Of a DNA stretch of 64,000 nt, positions 8,902-17,413 are shown piece after piece. A program made the position numbers and the translations under genes. Each line of letters opens with the position of its first letter. Position 1 is the stretch's first letter. This DNA comes from Flavobacterium aquatile LMG 4008 = ATCC 11947 (GTDB lineage: Bacteria; Bacteroidota; Bacteroidia; Flavobacteriales; Flavobacteriaceae): positions 62,001 to 126,000 of the forward strand of contig NZ_JRHH01000002.1 in assembly GCF_000757385.1 (NCBI RefSeq), read 5' to 3'. The notes beneath the pieces are model-generated. The model did no database searches. It saw nothing but the letters and a program-made list of their open reading frames with translations, and was not told the DNA's origin.

Positions 8902-10257
8902 ATGGCCTATTTAAAATATTCATTTTTTTTTATTCTAGTTGTTTTTTTGAATTGCAGTAATGATAATCAAGCACCAGAAGATTTAAACCAAGTAGTAACA
9001 GACGAACAACTTCTAAACCAAGCCCAAAAAGACGCCCTAAAATACTTTTGGGAATACGCCGAACCCAACTCTAAATTAGCTCGCGAACGCTATCATACTG
9101 ATAATCCAAGTTTCGAAGCTAATATTGTTACAACTGGTGGTTCTGGATTTGGATTAATGACCATAATTGTGGGTATCGAAAGAGGTTTTGTTCCTAGAGC
9201 AGAAGCTGTTTCCAGACTTACAACGGCATTAAACTTTTTAGAAACTGCCGATAGATTTCACGGTGCATGGCCACATTGGATGGACGGAACTAACGGTAAT
9301 GTAATTCCGTTTGGAACGATGGACAACGGTGGCGATTTAGTAGAAACCGCATTTTTATGTCAAGGTTTATTAACTTTAAGAGAATACTTTAAAAATGGTT
9401 CTACAGCAGAACAAGCATTAGCACAAAAAGCAGACAATCTATGGAAAGGTGTCGAATGGGATTGGTACACAAAAGGCGAAAACGCATTGTATTGGCACTG
9501 GTCTCCAAATTATGCTTGGCAAATGAATTTCAAACTAGAAGGTTACAATGAATGTTTGATTACGTACACTTTAGCAGCAGCTTCACCAACACATCCAATT
9601 ACTGCCGCAGCTTATCATCAAGCATGGGCGAGAAGTGGCGCAATTGTAAATGGAGGTTCGCAATACGGAATTCCAGTAGTTCTTAATTATAACGGTGCAA
9701 CTGGAAATGTTGGTCCAATGTTTTGGTCGCATTATTCGTATTTAGGCTTAGATCCAAGAGGTTTGTCAGATCAATATGCCAATTATTGGACGCTTACGCA
9801 AAATCATTCCAAAATAATGAATAAATATTGTATTGCAAATCCGAACAATTGGACAGGTTATTCCGAAAAATGTTGGGGTTTAACTGCAAGTTACACCAGA
9901 AATAATGATGGTTCTACAGGTTATACTGCCCATCAACCCAACAATGATACTGGAGTAATTTCACCAACAGCAGCATTGTCTTCTTTTCCATACACGCCAG
10001 CAGAATCAATGAAATTCCTTCGTTATTTATATGAAGAGAAAAAAGCGCAATATGTTGGAGTAGCCGGACCTTACGATGCGTTTTCTCCAACTCACAATTG
10101 GGTTACACCAAGATATTTAGCCATCGATCAAGGAACAATTGTTCCAATGATTGAAAATCATAGAACTGGTTTGTTATGGAATTTATTCATGCAGGCACCA
10201 GAAGTTAAAGTTGGTTTACAAAACTTAGGCTTTTCATCAGCACAACACGGATTTTAG
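8902..10257 (+). CDS. GH144-type endo-beta-1,2-glucanase-like lipoprotein (glycoamylase-like domain)
   Basis: The 451-residue protein has a lipobox LNC (Cys 18) with acidic residues behind it, so it is probably exposed at the surface. The body is an (alpha/alpha)6 'glycoamylase-like' domain (PF10091 type): ALKYFWEYAEPNSKLARER, TTGGSGFGLMTIIVGIERG, DRFHGAWPHWMDG, GDLVETAFLCQGLL and a closing GPYDAFSP...AIDQGTIVPMIENHRTG. Characterised members of this fold in Bacteroidota (GH144) cut linear or cyclic beta-1,2-glucan, and pairing with a GH3 beta-glucosidase as seen here is typical. Substrate remains inference, since family members with other beta-glucan specificities may exist. It belongs to the susCD operon; the next gene starts 10 bases after its stop. 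Confidence 0.8.
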   Translation: MAYLKYSFFFILVVFLNCSNDNQAPEDLNQVVTDEQLLNQAQKDALKYFWEYAEPNSKLARERYHTDNPSFEANIVTTGGSGFGLMTIIVGIERGFVPRAEAVSRLTTALNFLETADRFHGAWPHWMDGTNGNVIPFGTMDNGGDLVETAFLCQGLLTLREYFKNGSTAEQALAQKADNLWKGVEWDWYTKGENALYWHWSPNYAWQMNFKLEGYNECLITYTLAAASPTHPITAAAYHQAWARSGAIVNGGSQYGIPVVLNYNGATGNVGPMFWSHYSYLGLDPRGLSDQYANYWTLTQNHSKIMNKYCIANPNNWTGYSEKCWGLTASYTRNNDGSTGYTAHQPNNDTGVISPTAALSSFPYTPAESMKFLRYLYEEKKAQYVGVAGPYDAFSPTHNWVTPRYLAIDQGTIVPMIENHRTGLLWNLFMQAPEVKVGLQNLGFSSAQHGF

Positions 10258-10267
10258 TTCCATTTAT

Positions 10268-10963
10268 ATGAAAAAGACAATTGCATTTTTAATCGTATTT
10301 AGTTTTCAATTAAATTGCTTCTCACAAGAAATTAGACAAAATTTCTCCAAAGAAGTAAAAACGAAATTGGAAATAAATTACATTCTAGATTTACCATCCA
10401 ACCAAAAAGAAAAATATCCATTATTAGTTTTTCTTCATGGCTCAGGCGAACGCGGAACCGATTTAGAAATTGTCAAAAATCATAGTCCTTTTACTTATAA
10501 AAATTTAATTAAAGAACCTGTAGGAATTCTAGCTCCACAATGTCCAGAAAATGTTTGGTGGGATACAAACGCAGTTTATCATCTAATTTTAGAAATCGCA
10601 TCAAAATACAATATTGATAAATCCCGAATTTACTTAACCGGATTAAGCATGGGCGGATGGGGAACTTGGAAATTAGCCGAAGAACATCCCGATCTTTTTG
10701 CTGCAATTGCAACTGTTTGTGCTCCAGCAGATCGATTAATGAAAATTCAAGCCGACAAACTTAAAAATATTCCAATTAAAATATATCATGGTGCATTGGA
10801 TGATATCGTTACTCCAGATCAATCAATAGAAATGTACCTTGAATTGAAGAAAATTAACCCAAATACAGATCTAATAATTTTTTCTAAAGACAATCATAAC
10901 AGTTGGGATTCAACTTATTCCAATCCTGAATTTTACAAATGGTTATTAGAACAACACAAATAA
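10268..10963 (+). CDS. Secreted alpha/beta-hydrolase, carboxylesterase/PHB-depolymerase-like
   Basis: The 231-residue protein has a signal peptide (1-19). The fold motifs are an oxyanion HGSGERG (about 57-63), nucleophile elbow GLSMGG (Ser 127), acid in HGALDD (Asp 178 or 179) and His 210 in DNHNSW. It lies between the GH144 and GH3 genes with 10- and 47-base gaps, so it is part of the PUL transcript. The likely job is to remove an ester substituent (for example acetyl or succinyl) from the incoming glycan, or another esterase role; the sequence does not show the acyl group. A prolyl-oligopeptidase-type peptidase is less likely given the small size. Confidence 0.75.
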   Translation: MKKTIAFLIVFSFQLNCFSQEIRQNFSKEVKTKLEINYILDLPSNQKEKYPLLVFLHGSGERGTDLEIVKNHSPFTYKNLIKEPVGILAPQCPENVWWDTNAVYHLILEIASKYNIDKSRIYLTGLSMGGWGTWKLAEEHPDLFAAIATVCAPADRLMKIQADKLKNIPIKIYHGALDDIVTPDQSIEMYLELKKINPNTDLIIFSKDNHNSWDSTYSNPEFYKWLLEQHK

Positions 10964-11010
10964 TATCTGATAGTTATCAGAAAAAATAAATCTACATCAC
11001 AAGCATTATA

Positions 11011-13311
11011 ATGAAAAACAAACTAATTTTATTCCTAGCCGTTTTTAGTTTAACCATAGGTTACACTCAGAAAAAGACACCCAAAAAAGCACCAATTGCT
11101 CCAAAAGATGTTTTTATTAAAGACTTAATGTCTAAAATGACTCTTGAGGAAAAATTAGGACAATTAAACCTACCAACATCTGGCGATATTACAACTGGTC
11201 AAGCCAAAAGTGCCAATATCGCTAAAAAGATAGGAGAAGGAAAAGTAGGCGGATTGTTCAACATAAAATCAGTTGCAAAAATCAGAGATGTTCAAAAAGT
11301 AGCTATGGAAAAAGGAAGACTAAAAATTCCTTTAATTTTTGGTATGGACGTAATTCACGGTTATGAAACGACTTTTCCAATTCCGTTAGGATTATCATCT
11401 TCTTGGGATATGCCAATGATTGAAAAAACCGCAAGAGTAGCTGCAATCGAAGCAACTGCCGACGGGATAAACTGGACATTTTCACCAATGGTAGATATTT
11501 GTAAAGATCCTCGTTGGGGTAGAATCGCCGAAGGTGGTGGCGAAGATGCCTACTTAGGAAGTCAAATTTCTAAAGCAATGGTAAACGGTTACCAAAACGG
11601 AAATCTAAAAAATACCACATCTATGATGGCATGTGTAAAACATTTTGCACTTTATGGCGCATCAGAAGCTGGTAGAGATTATAACACGGTAGATATGAGT
11701 AAAATTAGAATGTACAACGAATATCTACCTCCATACAAAGCTGCTGTCGATGCAGGAGTTGGTTCAGTAATGGCTTCTTTTAACGAAATTGATGGTGTTC
11801 CTGCAACTGGAAATAAATGGCTTTTAACCGATTTACTTCGCACCGATTGGGGTTTTAAAGGATTTGTTGTAACCGATTATACCGGAATTTTAGAAATGAT
11901 TGATCATGGTGTTGGCGACATGCAAACCTCTTCTGCAATGGCTTTAAATGCTGGTGTAGACATGGATATGGTTACCGATGGAATATTGTCAACTACCGAA
12001 AAATCACTTAAAGAAGGTAAAGTTTCAATGGAAACAATCGACAAAGCAGTTTATAGAATGCTTGAGGCTAAGTATGATTTAGGCCTATTCGAGAATCCCT
12101 ATAAAAACTGTGATGAAAATCGTGCAAAAACCGAAATTTTCACCACAGAAAATAGAACTTTCGCTCGTAAAGTTGCTGCCGAATCAATGGTGCTACTAAA
12201 AAATGACAATCAAATTTTACCCTTGAAAAAATCGGGAACTATTGCCGTTATTGGTCCATTAGCTCACACAAGTGAAAATATGGGCGGAACTTGGAGCGTT
12301 GCAACTAAACAAGATAAATCGAAATCATTCTTAGACGGCTTAAAAGTTGTGGCAGGAGATAAAGCCAAAATAGTCTATGCCAAAGGAAGTAATTTAGATT
12401 ACGACGCCGAGTTTGAAGCACGCGGAACCATGTTTGGTAAAGAAATAAAACGCGACTTACGTTCTAAAGAGGAAATGATTAAAGAAGCATTAGAAACTAG
12501 TAAAAATGCCGATGTAATTCTAGCCGTTTTAGGTGAAGGTGCAGAAATGAGTGGCGAATCTAGTAGCAGAACCAACTTAGAAATTCCGCAATCTCAAAAA
12601 GATTTATTAGCTGAATTATTAAAAACTGGCAAACCCGTAGTTTTAGTATTATTTACAGGAAGACCATTAGTTTTAGTCGATGAAAACGCAACCATTCCGG
12701 CCATATTAAACGTATGGTTTCCAGGTAGCGAAGCTGGTTTAGCCATTTCCGATGTGCTTTTTGGCGACGTCGTTCCATCTGGAAAATTAACCGCAACTTG
12801 GCCTAGAAGTGTGGGTCAAATTCCAATTTACTACAGCCACAAAAATACAGGAAGACCTTTGGGGAATGAAGAAGGAAAGTTCGAAAAATTCAAATCCAAT
12901 TACATTGATGAAAGAATCGAACCCTTATATCCGTTCGGTTACGGCTTGAGCTACACAAAATTCGATTATTCTAAAGTAAAAATATCGTCCAATAAAATGG
13001 CTAAAAACGATAAAATCACTGTTTCTGTTGATATAAAAAACACAGGAAATTACGACGGAAAAGAAGTGGTGCAACTCTACACAAGAGACTTAGTTGGCTC
13101 AGTAACGCGACCAGTTAAAGAACTAAAAGGATTCCAAAAAGTAGAAATTAAAAAAGGCGAAACCAAAACAGTTTCCTTCACAATCACCGAAGAAGACTTA
13201 AAATTTTACAATCAAAATCTAGAATTTATAGCAGAACCAGGAACATTCGAGGTGTTCATCGGCGCCAATTCCGATACCAAGAATAAAGAAGCATTTGAGT
13301 TAGTTAAATAA
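11011..13311 (+). CDS. bglX: Glycoside hydrolase family 3 beta-glucosidase (BglX-like)
   Basis: The 766-residue protein has the length of periplasmic BglX and a signal peptide (1-20, ending GYTQ). Order: N-terminal TIM barrel (about 35-390), alpha/beta sandwich domain (about 400-620) and C-terminal FN3-like domain (about 675-755). The nucleophile is the Asp of VVTDYTG (Asp 289); the acid/base Glu is probably Glu 516 in AEMSGESSSRT. It would release glucose from beta-gluco-oligosaccharides in the periplasm. Beside a GH144 enzyme it is probably selective for sophoro-oligosaccharides (beta-1,2), although GH3 linkage preference cannot be read from sequence by eye. A strong terminator follows at 13335-13364 and closes the susC-bglX operon. 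Confidence 0.9.
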   Translation: MKNKLILFLAVFSLTIGYTQKKTPKKAPIAPKDVFIKDLMSKMTLEEKLGQLNLPTSGDITTGQAKSANIAKKIGEGKVGGLFNIKSVAKIRDVQKVAMEKGRLKIPLIFGMDVIHGYETTFPIPLGLSSSWDMPMIEKTARVAAIEATADGINWTFSPMVDICKDPRWGRIAEGGGEDAYLGSQISKAMVNGYQNGNLKNTTSMMACVKHFALYGASEAGRDYNTVDMSKIRMYNEYLPPYKAAVDAGVGSVMASFNEIDGVPATGNKWLLTDLLRTDWGFKGFVVTDYTGILEMIDHGVGDMQTSSAMALNAGVDMDMVTDGILSTTEKSLKEGKVSMETIDKAVYRMLEAKYDLGLFENPYKNCDENRAKTEIFTTENRTFARKVAAESMVLLKNDNQILPLKKSGTIAVIGPLAHTSENMGGTWSVATKQDKSKSFLDGLKVVAGDKAKIVYAKGSNLDYDAEFEARGTMFGKEIKRDLRSKEEMIKEALETSKNADVILAVLGEGAEMSGESSSRTNLEIPQSQKDLLAELLKTGKPVVLVLFTGRPLVLVDENATIPAILNVWFPGSEAGLAISDVLFGDVVPSGKLTATWPRSVGQIPIYYSHKNTGRPLGNEEGKFEKFKSNYIDERIEPLYPFGYGLSYTKFDYSKVKISSNKMAKNDKITVSVDIKNTGNYDGKEVVQLYTRDLVGSVTRPVKELKGFQKVEIKKGETKTVSFTITEEDLKFYNQNLEFIAEPGTFEVFIGANSDTKNKEAFELVK

Positions 13312-13334
13312 TTTGTTTCATGCACTTCGAGGGA

Positions 13335-13364
13335 AACCCTTTAGTATTTGCTAAAGGGTTTTTT
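13335..13364 (+). terminator. Terminator of the susC-bglX operon
   Basis: AACCCTTTAG (13335-13344) pairs perfectly with CTAAAGGGTT (13351-13360) around a 6-nt loop, followed by TTTT. Confidence 0.9.
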
Positions 13365-13380
13365 ATAAAAAGTAACATTT

Positions 13381-13529
13381 ATTAGAAGCTATTTCCTGCT
13401 ATACATTCCAAGCTTTTCACATTTTTCATGTTTTTGTAAGGCCAAAAAGGAGCTTCCGTTGGTCGCTCTTTTTAGCCAACAAAAATCAAGAAAAATTGTA
13501 AAAAGGCTTTCCATTGCTATCAGGGCTAA
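13381..13529 (-). repeat. Dispersed structured intergenic element, copy A
   Basis: Read on the minus strand it begins TTAGCCCTGATAGCAATGG and ends in AGCAGGAAATAGCTTCTAAT. In between is a long hairpin: ACA/TGT, ATTTTTC/GAAAAAT, TTTTTGT/ACAAAAA, then a GGCTAAAAAG stem against CTTTTTGGCC, capped by GAGC/GCTC and the 11-nt loop GACCAACGGAA. One position pairs as U-G only if the minus strand is transcribed, and mismatches on the plus strand. The same ends recur at 17123 and the same apical loop design at 29706. Function unknown. Confidence 0.65.
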
Positions 13530-13589
13530 ACCATTGAATATAAAAGACGTTATATTTTAAACGAAAACTTTTCAAAAACATCAAAAACT

Positions 13590-15341
13590 ATGAATAAAAT
13601 CCTACTCATAATTTTCACACTTGCATCAATAGAAAGTTATTCCCAACAAAAAACATTCTGCAATCCCATTAATGTAGATTATGGTTATTGCCCAATTCCC
13701 AATATGGTTACACAAGGAAAACACCGCGCAACTGCCGATCCTGTAATTATAAATTTCAAAGGGAAATACTTTCTTTTCTCAACTAATCAATGGGGTTATT
13801 GGTGGAGTGATAACATGCTCAATTGGAACTTCGTTTCTAGAAAATTCCTAAAACCAGATGCAAAAGTTTATGACGAATTGTGCGCACCAGCCGCTTTTGT
13901 AATGAAAGACGAAATGTATCTAATCGGTTCAACACACGGACCAAATTTTGCACTATACAAAACCAAAGACGGAACCAAAGACGATTGGGAAGTTGCTGTA
14001 GAAAATTTCAAAGTTGGCGCTTGGGATCCAGGATTTCTATATGATGAGGAAAAAGACAAACTATTTTTATATTGGGGTTCAAGCAACGAATTTCCGCTTC
14101 TCGGAACCGAAATCAATACCAAAACACTACAATCAGACGGATTTGTAAAACCAATGATTACACTAAAACCCGAAGATCACGGTTGGGAACGATTCGGCGA
14201 ATACAACGACAACGCTTTTCTACAACCTTTTATGGAAGGCGCATGGGTTACCAAATACAACAATAAATACTATTTGCAATATGGCGCGCCAGCAACCGAA
14301 TTCTCTGGTTATGCCGATGGCGTTTATGTGAGTAAAGAACCGTTAGATGGTTTTGAATATCAATCACACAATCCGTTTTCATATAAACCCGGCGGTTTTG
14401 CCCGTGGTTCTGGTCATGGCGCAACGTATCAAGATAATTTCGGAAATTGGTGGCACGTTTCAACCGTAATTCTAGGACAAAAAAATAACTTTGAACGCAG
14501 AATCGGAATTTGGCCTGCAGGTTTCGACAAAGACGATGTAATGTATTGCAACACAGCCTACGGCGATTATCCATCGTTTTTACCACAAAAAAATGCCGAC
14601 CACATCAAAGGATTATTCTCGGGTTGGATGATTTTAAATTATAACAAACCAGTTCAAGTTTCCTCAACGCTCGGCGGATTTCAATCCAATCTTGCTGTTG
14701 ATGAAGATATGAAAACCTATTGGAGCGCCAAAACGGGTGAAAAAGGCGAGTGGTTTCAAACCGATTTAGGTGAAGTTTCTACAATAAACGCTATCCAAAT
14801 AAATTATGCCGATCAAGATGCTGAATTCATGGGAAAAACTTTAGATAAATTCCATCAGTATAAAATTTTGGCTTCCAATGATGGTAAAAAATGGACGACT
14901 TTAATTGATAAAAGCAATAATAAAACCGATGTTCCACATGATTATATCGAACTAGAAACGCCTGCAAAAGCAAGGTTTTTGAAACTTGAAAACATCAAAA
15001 TCCCATCAGGAAAATTTGCTTTAAGCGGTTTTAGAGTTTTTGGAAAAGGACAAGGAAAAGCACCAGAAATGGTTCAGAATTTTATGGTTTTGCGCGCCGA
15101 TGCTAAGAAATTTGGCGAACGAAGAAGCTCGTGGATTCGTTGGCAACAAAATACTGAAGCCGATGGTTATGTAATCTATTTCGGGAAATCTCCAGACAAA
15201 TTGTACGGAAGTATTATGGTCTATGGTCAAAACGATTATTTCTTTTCTGGAATGGATAGAACAGATGCTTATTATTTTCAAATAGAAGCGTTCAACGGCA
15301 ACGGCATTAGCAAACGCACAGAAGTGATAAAAGTCGACTAA
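13590..15341 (+). CDS. GH43-like five-bladed-propeller glycosidase with discoidin (F5/8 type C) and FN3-like C-terminal domains
   Basis: The 583-residue protein has a signal peptide (about 1-18). Residues about 20-330 carry the clan GH-F pattern: catalytic-base Asp in RATADPVI, pKa-tuning Asp in AWDPGF and the general-acid Glu in FMEGAWVTKY. Residues about 345-470 form a discoidin/CBM32-like domain (SAKTGEKGEWFQTDLGEV), and about 480-583 an FN3-like beta domain. It would trim a side chain or terminal sugar from the glycan in the periplasm or at the surface. It stands after the bglX terminator and a structured repeat, so it likely has its own promoter. The GH43 subfamily and substrate cannot be set here; arabinose- or galactose-directed activities are both possible. 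Confidence 0.75.
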   Translation: MNKILLIIFTLASIESYSQQKTFCNPINVDYGYCPIPNMVTQGKHRATADPVIINFKGKYFLFSTNQWGYWWSDNMLNWNFVSRKFLKPDAKVYDELCAPAAFVMKDEMYLIGSTHGPNFALYKTKDGTKDDWEVAVENFKVGAWDPGFLYDEEKDKLFLYWGSSNEFPLLGTEINTKTLQSDGFVKPMITLKPEDHGWERFGEYNDNAFLQPFMEGAWVTKYNNKYYLQYGAPATEFSGYADGVYVSKEPLDGFEYQSHNPFSYKPGGFARGSGHGATYQDNFGNWWHVSTVILGQKNNFERRIGIWPAGFDKDDVMYCNTAYGDYPSFLPQKNADHIKGLFSGWMILNYNKPVQVSSTLGGFQSNLAVDEDMKTYWSAKTGEKGEWFQTDLGEVSTINAIQINYADQDAEFMGKTLDKFHQYKILASNDGKKWTTLIDKSNNKTDVPHDYIELETPAKARFLKLENIKIPSGKFALSGFRVFGKGQGKAPEMVQNFMVLRADAKKFGERRSSWIRWQQNTEADGYVIYFGKSPDKLYGSIMVYGQNDYFFSGMDRTDAYYFQIEAFNGNGISKRTEVIKVD

Positions 15342-15396
15342 ATCACCGATTTGTAAACGTTGAATTTTTATTGAAAAATCATAGAAATCATTTTAA

Positions 15397-15408
15397 GAAA
15401 ACGTTTTC
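15397..15408. promoter_or_regulatory. Perfect 12-bp palindrome GAAAACGTTTTC before the sugar permease gene
   Basis: GAAAACGTTTTC with a central CG is the kind of site bound by LacI-family repressors. It lies in the 229-bp gap before the MFS permease gene. No LacI-type gene is visible in this window, so the assignment is tentative. Confidence 0.35.
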
Positions 15409-15570
15409 GTTAATAACTATTTCAAGAATTGGTTTAGTTATTTTTATATAAATGTATATTTATGAAATATTTCAACTAATATTTATCATAATAGTAAATA
15501 TAAGTGCTAAATAATGAGAACTTTACAATAATAATTTACTAAAATTAACCAAAAACTAAACAAACAAATT

Positions 15571-17007
15571 ATGAGTTCAGAACAAATTAAAACGAATTGG
15601 GCGCAATTTATTCCGCTAGCAACTGTATTCTTCTTTTGGGGATTTGTTGCCGCAAGTAATGATATTTTAATTCCAGTTTTTAAAGAAGCTTTTACTTTAA
15701 CTCAAGTAGAAAGTCAATTGGTTTCGTTAGCATTCTACATTGCTTACACCGTTGGATCATTACTTTATTTATTGATTTCGTATTTAACCAAAGGCGATTT
15801 AATTAACAGAATTGGATACAAAAATTCGCTTGCATTAGGATTAGGAATTTCTGCGCTTGGAACTTTATTGTTTTATCCTGCAGCAAATACTGGTTCGTTT
15901 CCTTTAATGTTGTCTGGATTGTTTATAGTAGCACTCGGATTTTCATTACAACAAACCGTTGCCAATCCATTAGCGATTGCACTTGGACCAATAAATACTG
16001 GTTCACAGCGTTTAACAATGGCTGGCGGTATCAATAATCTTGGAACTACAATTGGACCACTAATTGTGAGTTTTGCCATTTTTGGTTCGGCTACGTCTTC
16101 AAATACAGATATGAGTATTGAAAGTGTGAAAATTCCTTACTTGATTTTAGGTGCGGCATTTTTATTGGTTGCTATTTTGCTTAAATTTTCTTCGTTACCA
16201 GATAAACCAGCAGCAATTGTTGAGTCGGAAGCTGAAGCAAGTTCTTCTAGAAGTTCGGCTTTAAAATACCCACAATTGGTTTTAGGAATGATTGCCATCT
16301 TTGTTTACGTAGGTGTTGAGGTTTCTACAGCAAGTAATTTACCAGCTTATATGGAGAAAAATTTAGGTTTTCTAACCAAAGATATCGCACCATATATTTC
16401 GTTATATTGGGCGAGTTTAATGATTGGTCGTTGGACTGGAGCAGTTGAAGCTTTCACCGACAATATGAGCACTCAAAAAATATTACGCTTCATTGCACCT
16501 TATTTAGCATTTGGAGTTTTCTTAGCGGTAAATGCGATTGCAAAACACGATTTAACACCATTCTACGTATATGCTTTAGTAATTTTGGTTTTAATTGCAG
16601 CTGATATCGCTAGTAAAGGAAATCCTGCAAGAATGTTATTAATCTTCTCTGGATTAGGAATTGCAGCTTTACTTGTTGGAATGGCAACAGACGGAATGGT
16701 AAGTGTGTATGCATTTACAAGTGTTGGATTATTCTGTAGTACGCTTTGGCCATGTATTTTTACATTAGCCGTTAGTGGATTAGGAAAACACACCAGTCAA
16801 GGTAGTAGCTTCTTGATTATGATGATTATGGGTGGCGGATTTATAAGCTTATTGCAAGGTTATGTTGCCGATATGGCTACCATTCAATCAAGTTATATTG
16901 TTGGTGTTTTATGTTTTGCTTATCTAGCGTTCTACGCATGGAAAGTAAGCGGAATTTTAAAAGCACAAGGAATTAACTTCGATAAAAAAGTTAGTGGCGG
17001 ACATTAA
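15571..17007 (+). CDS. Sugar MFS transporter, FucP/glucose-galactose (FHS) type
   Basis: The 478-residue protein has about 12 hydrophobic segments and no signal peptide. The start is a family match: FIPLATVFFFWGFVAASND in helix 1, characteristic of the FHS sugar:H+ symporters (FucP, GluP), and LINRIGYKNSL after helix 2. It would bring the monosaccharide released by the PUL enzymes, presumably glucose, across the inner membrane. A palindrome with LacI-operator character lies in its upstream gap, and a terminator follows at 17060-17097. It may serve general sugar uptake as well as this PUL. Confidence 0.9.
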   Translation: MSSEQIKTNWAQFIPLATVFFFWGFVAASNDILIPVFKEAFTLTQVESQLVSLAFYIAYTVGSLLYLLISYLTKGDLINRIGYKNSLALGLGISALGTLLFYPAANTGSFPLMLSGLFIVALGFSLQQTVANPLAIALGPINTGSQRLTMAGGINNLGTTIGPLIVSFAIFGSATSSNTDMSIESVKIPYLILGAAFLLVAILLKFSSLPDKPAAIVESEAEASSSRSSALKYPQLVLGMIAIFVYVGVEVSTASNLPAYMEKNLGFLTKDIAPYISLYWASLMIGRWTGAVEAFTDNMSTQKILRFIAPYLAFGVFLAVNAIAKHDLTPFYVYALVILVLIAADIASKGNPARMLLIFSGLGIAALLVGMATDGMVSVYAFTSVGLFCSTLWPCIFTLAVSGLGKHTSQGSSFLIMMIMGGGFISLLQGYVADMATIQSSYIVGVLCFAYLAFYAWKVSGILKAQGINFDKKVSGGH

Positions 17008-17012
17008 GAAAT

Positions 17013-17033
17013 AGTGTTCAGTGTTCAGTGTTC
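17013..17033. repeat. Short tandem repeat (AGTGTTC)x3
   Basis: Three exact heptamers AGTGTTC follow each other directly, just after the permease stop codon. A related-looking cluster of GTTGTC/CAGTTG words lies between sufD and sufC (37801-37860). Confidence 0.7.
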
Positions 17034-17059
17034 AGTTTATAGTGATTACTTTATATATA

Positions 17060-17097
17060 AAAACTCCGATTGAAATTTAGGTTTCTTTCGGAGTTTT
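17060..17097 (+). terminator. Terminator of the MFS permease gene
   Basis: AAAACTCCGA (17060-17069) pairs with TCGGAGTTTT (17088-17097). The loop can form an inner GAAA/TTTC pairing. T-rich sequence follows. Confidence 0.75.
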
Positions 17098-17122
17098 ATT
17101 TTTGTGCAAATGGTTGGCTAAC

Positions 17123-17218
17123 TAGCCCTGATTGCAGAGTAAATCCCGATTTTTATCGGGATTGCAACGGAAAGCAGGAATAAGGAAACCAAGAATTCCC
17201 GAGCCATTCGCTCCTGAT
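17123..17218 (+). repeat. Dispersed structured intergenic element, copy C (short form)
   Basis: It begins TAGCCCTGATTGCA and shares GCAACGGAAAGCAGGAA with the ends of copy A (GCAATGGAAAGC, AGCAGGAAATAG). The long hairpin is replaced by a short one, AATCCCGAT (17142-17150) / ATCGGGATT (17155-17163). Its right end GAGCCATTCGCTCCT resembles GGCCATTCGCCCT at the right end of copy B. Confidence 0.55.
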
Positions 17219-17239
17219 TATTTAAATAGTTACTTAAAA

Positions 17240-17406
17240 ACGTGAAATTTGGGGTTGTAGACGTGAAATTTGGCGTTTGCTATGTCAAATTATACGTTTG
17301 TGATGCCAAATTATACGTCTAGTTACGTCAATTTTGGCGTTGGTTAGGTCTTGTTTGGCGTTAATTACCCCAAATTTGACGTTACCAACACCATCGTTGA
17401 CGTTTT
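17240..17406. repeat. Degenerate tandem array of about eight 21-22 bp units, each a 16-bp near-palindrome
   Basis: Unit starts are near 17240, 17261, 17282, 17303, 17325, 17346, 17368 and 17390. Unit 2 reads ACGTGAAATTTGGCGT plus a 5-base spacer; unit 5 reads ACGTCAATTTTGGCGT. The idealised unit ACGYCAAATTTGRCGT is its own reverse complement. Units differ from each other at several positions while keeping the period. The array lies between the permease terminator and the convergent creD stop. Confidence 0.7.
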
Positions 17407-17413
17407 TTATGAT

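Noticed and set aside
17240..17406. Possible CRISPR array
   Set aside because: Units are 21-22 bp with 5-6 bp spacers, too short for repeats and spacers, and no cas gene is near.
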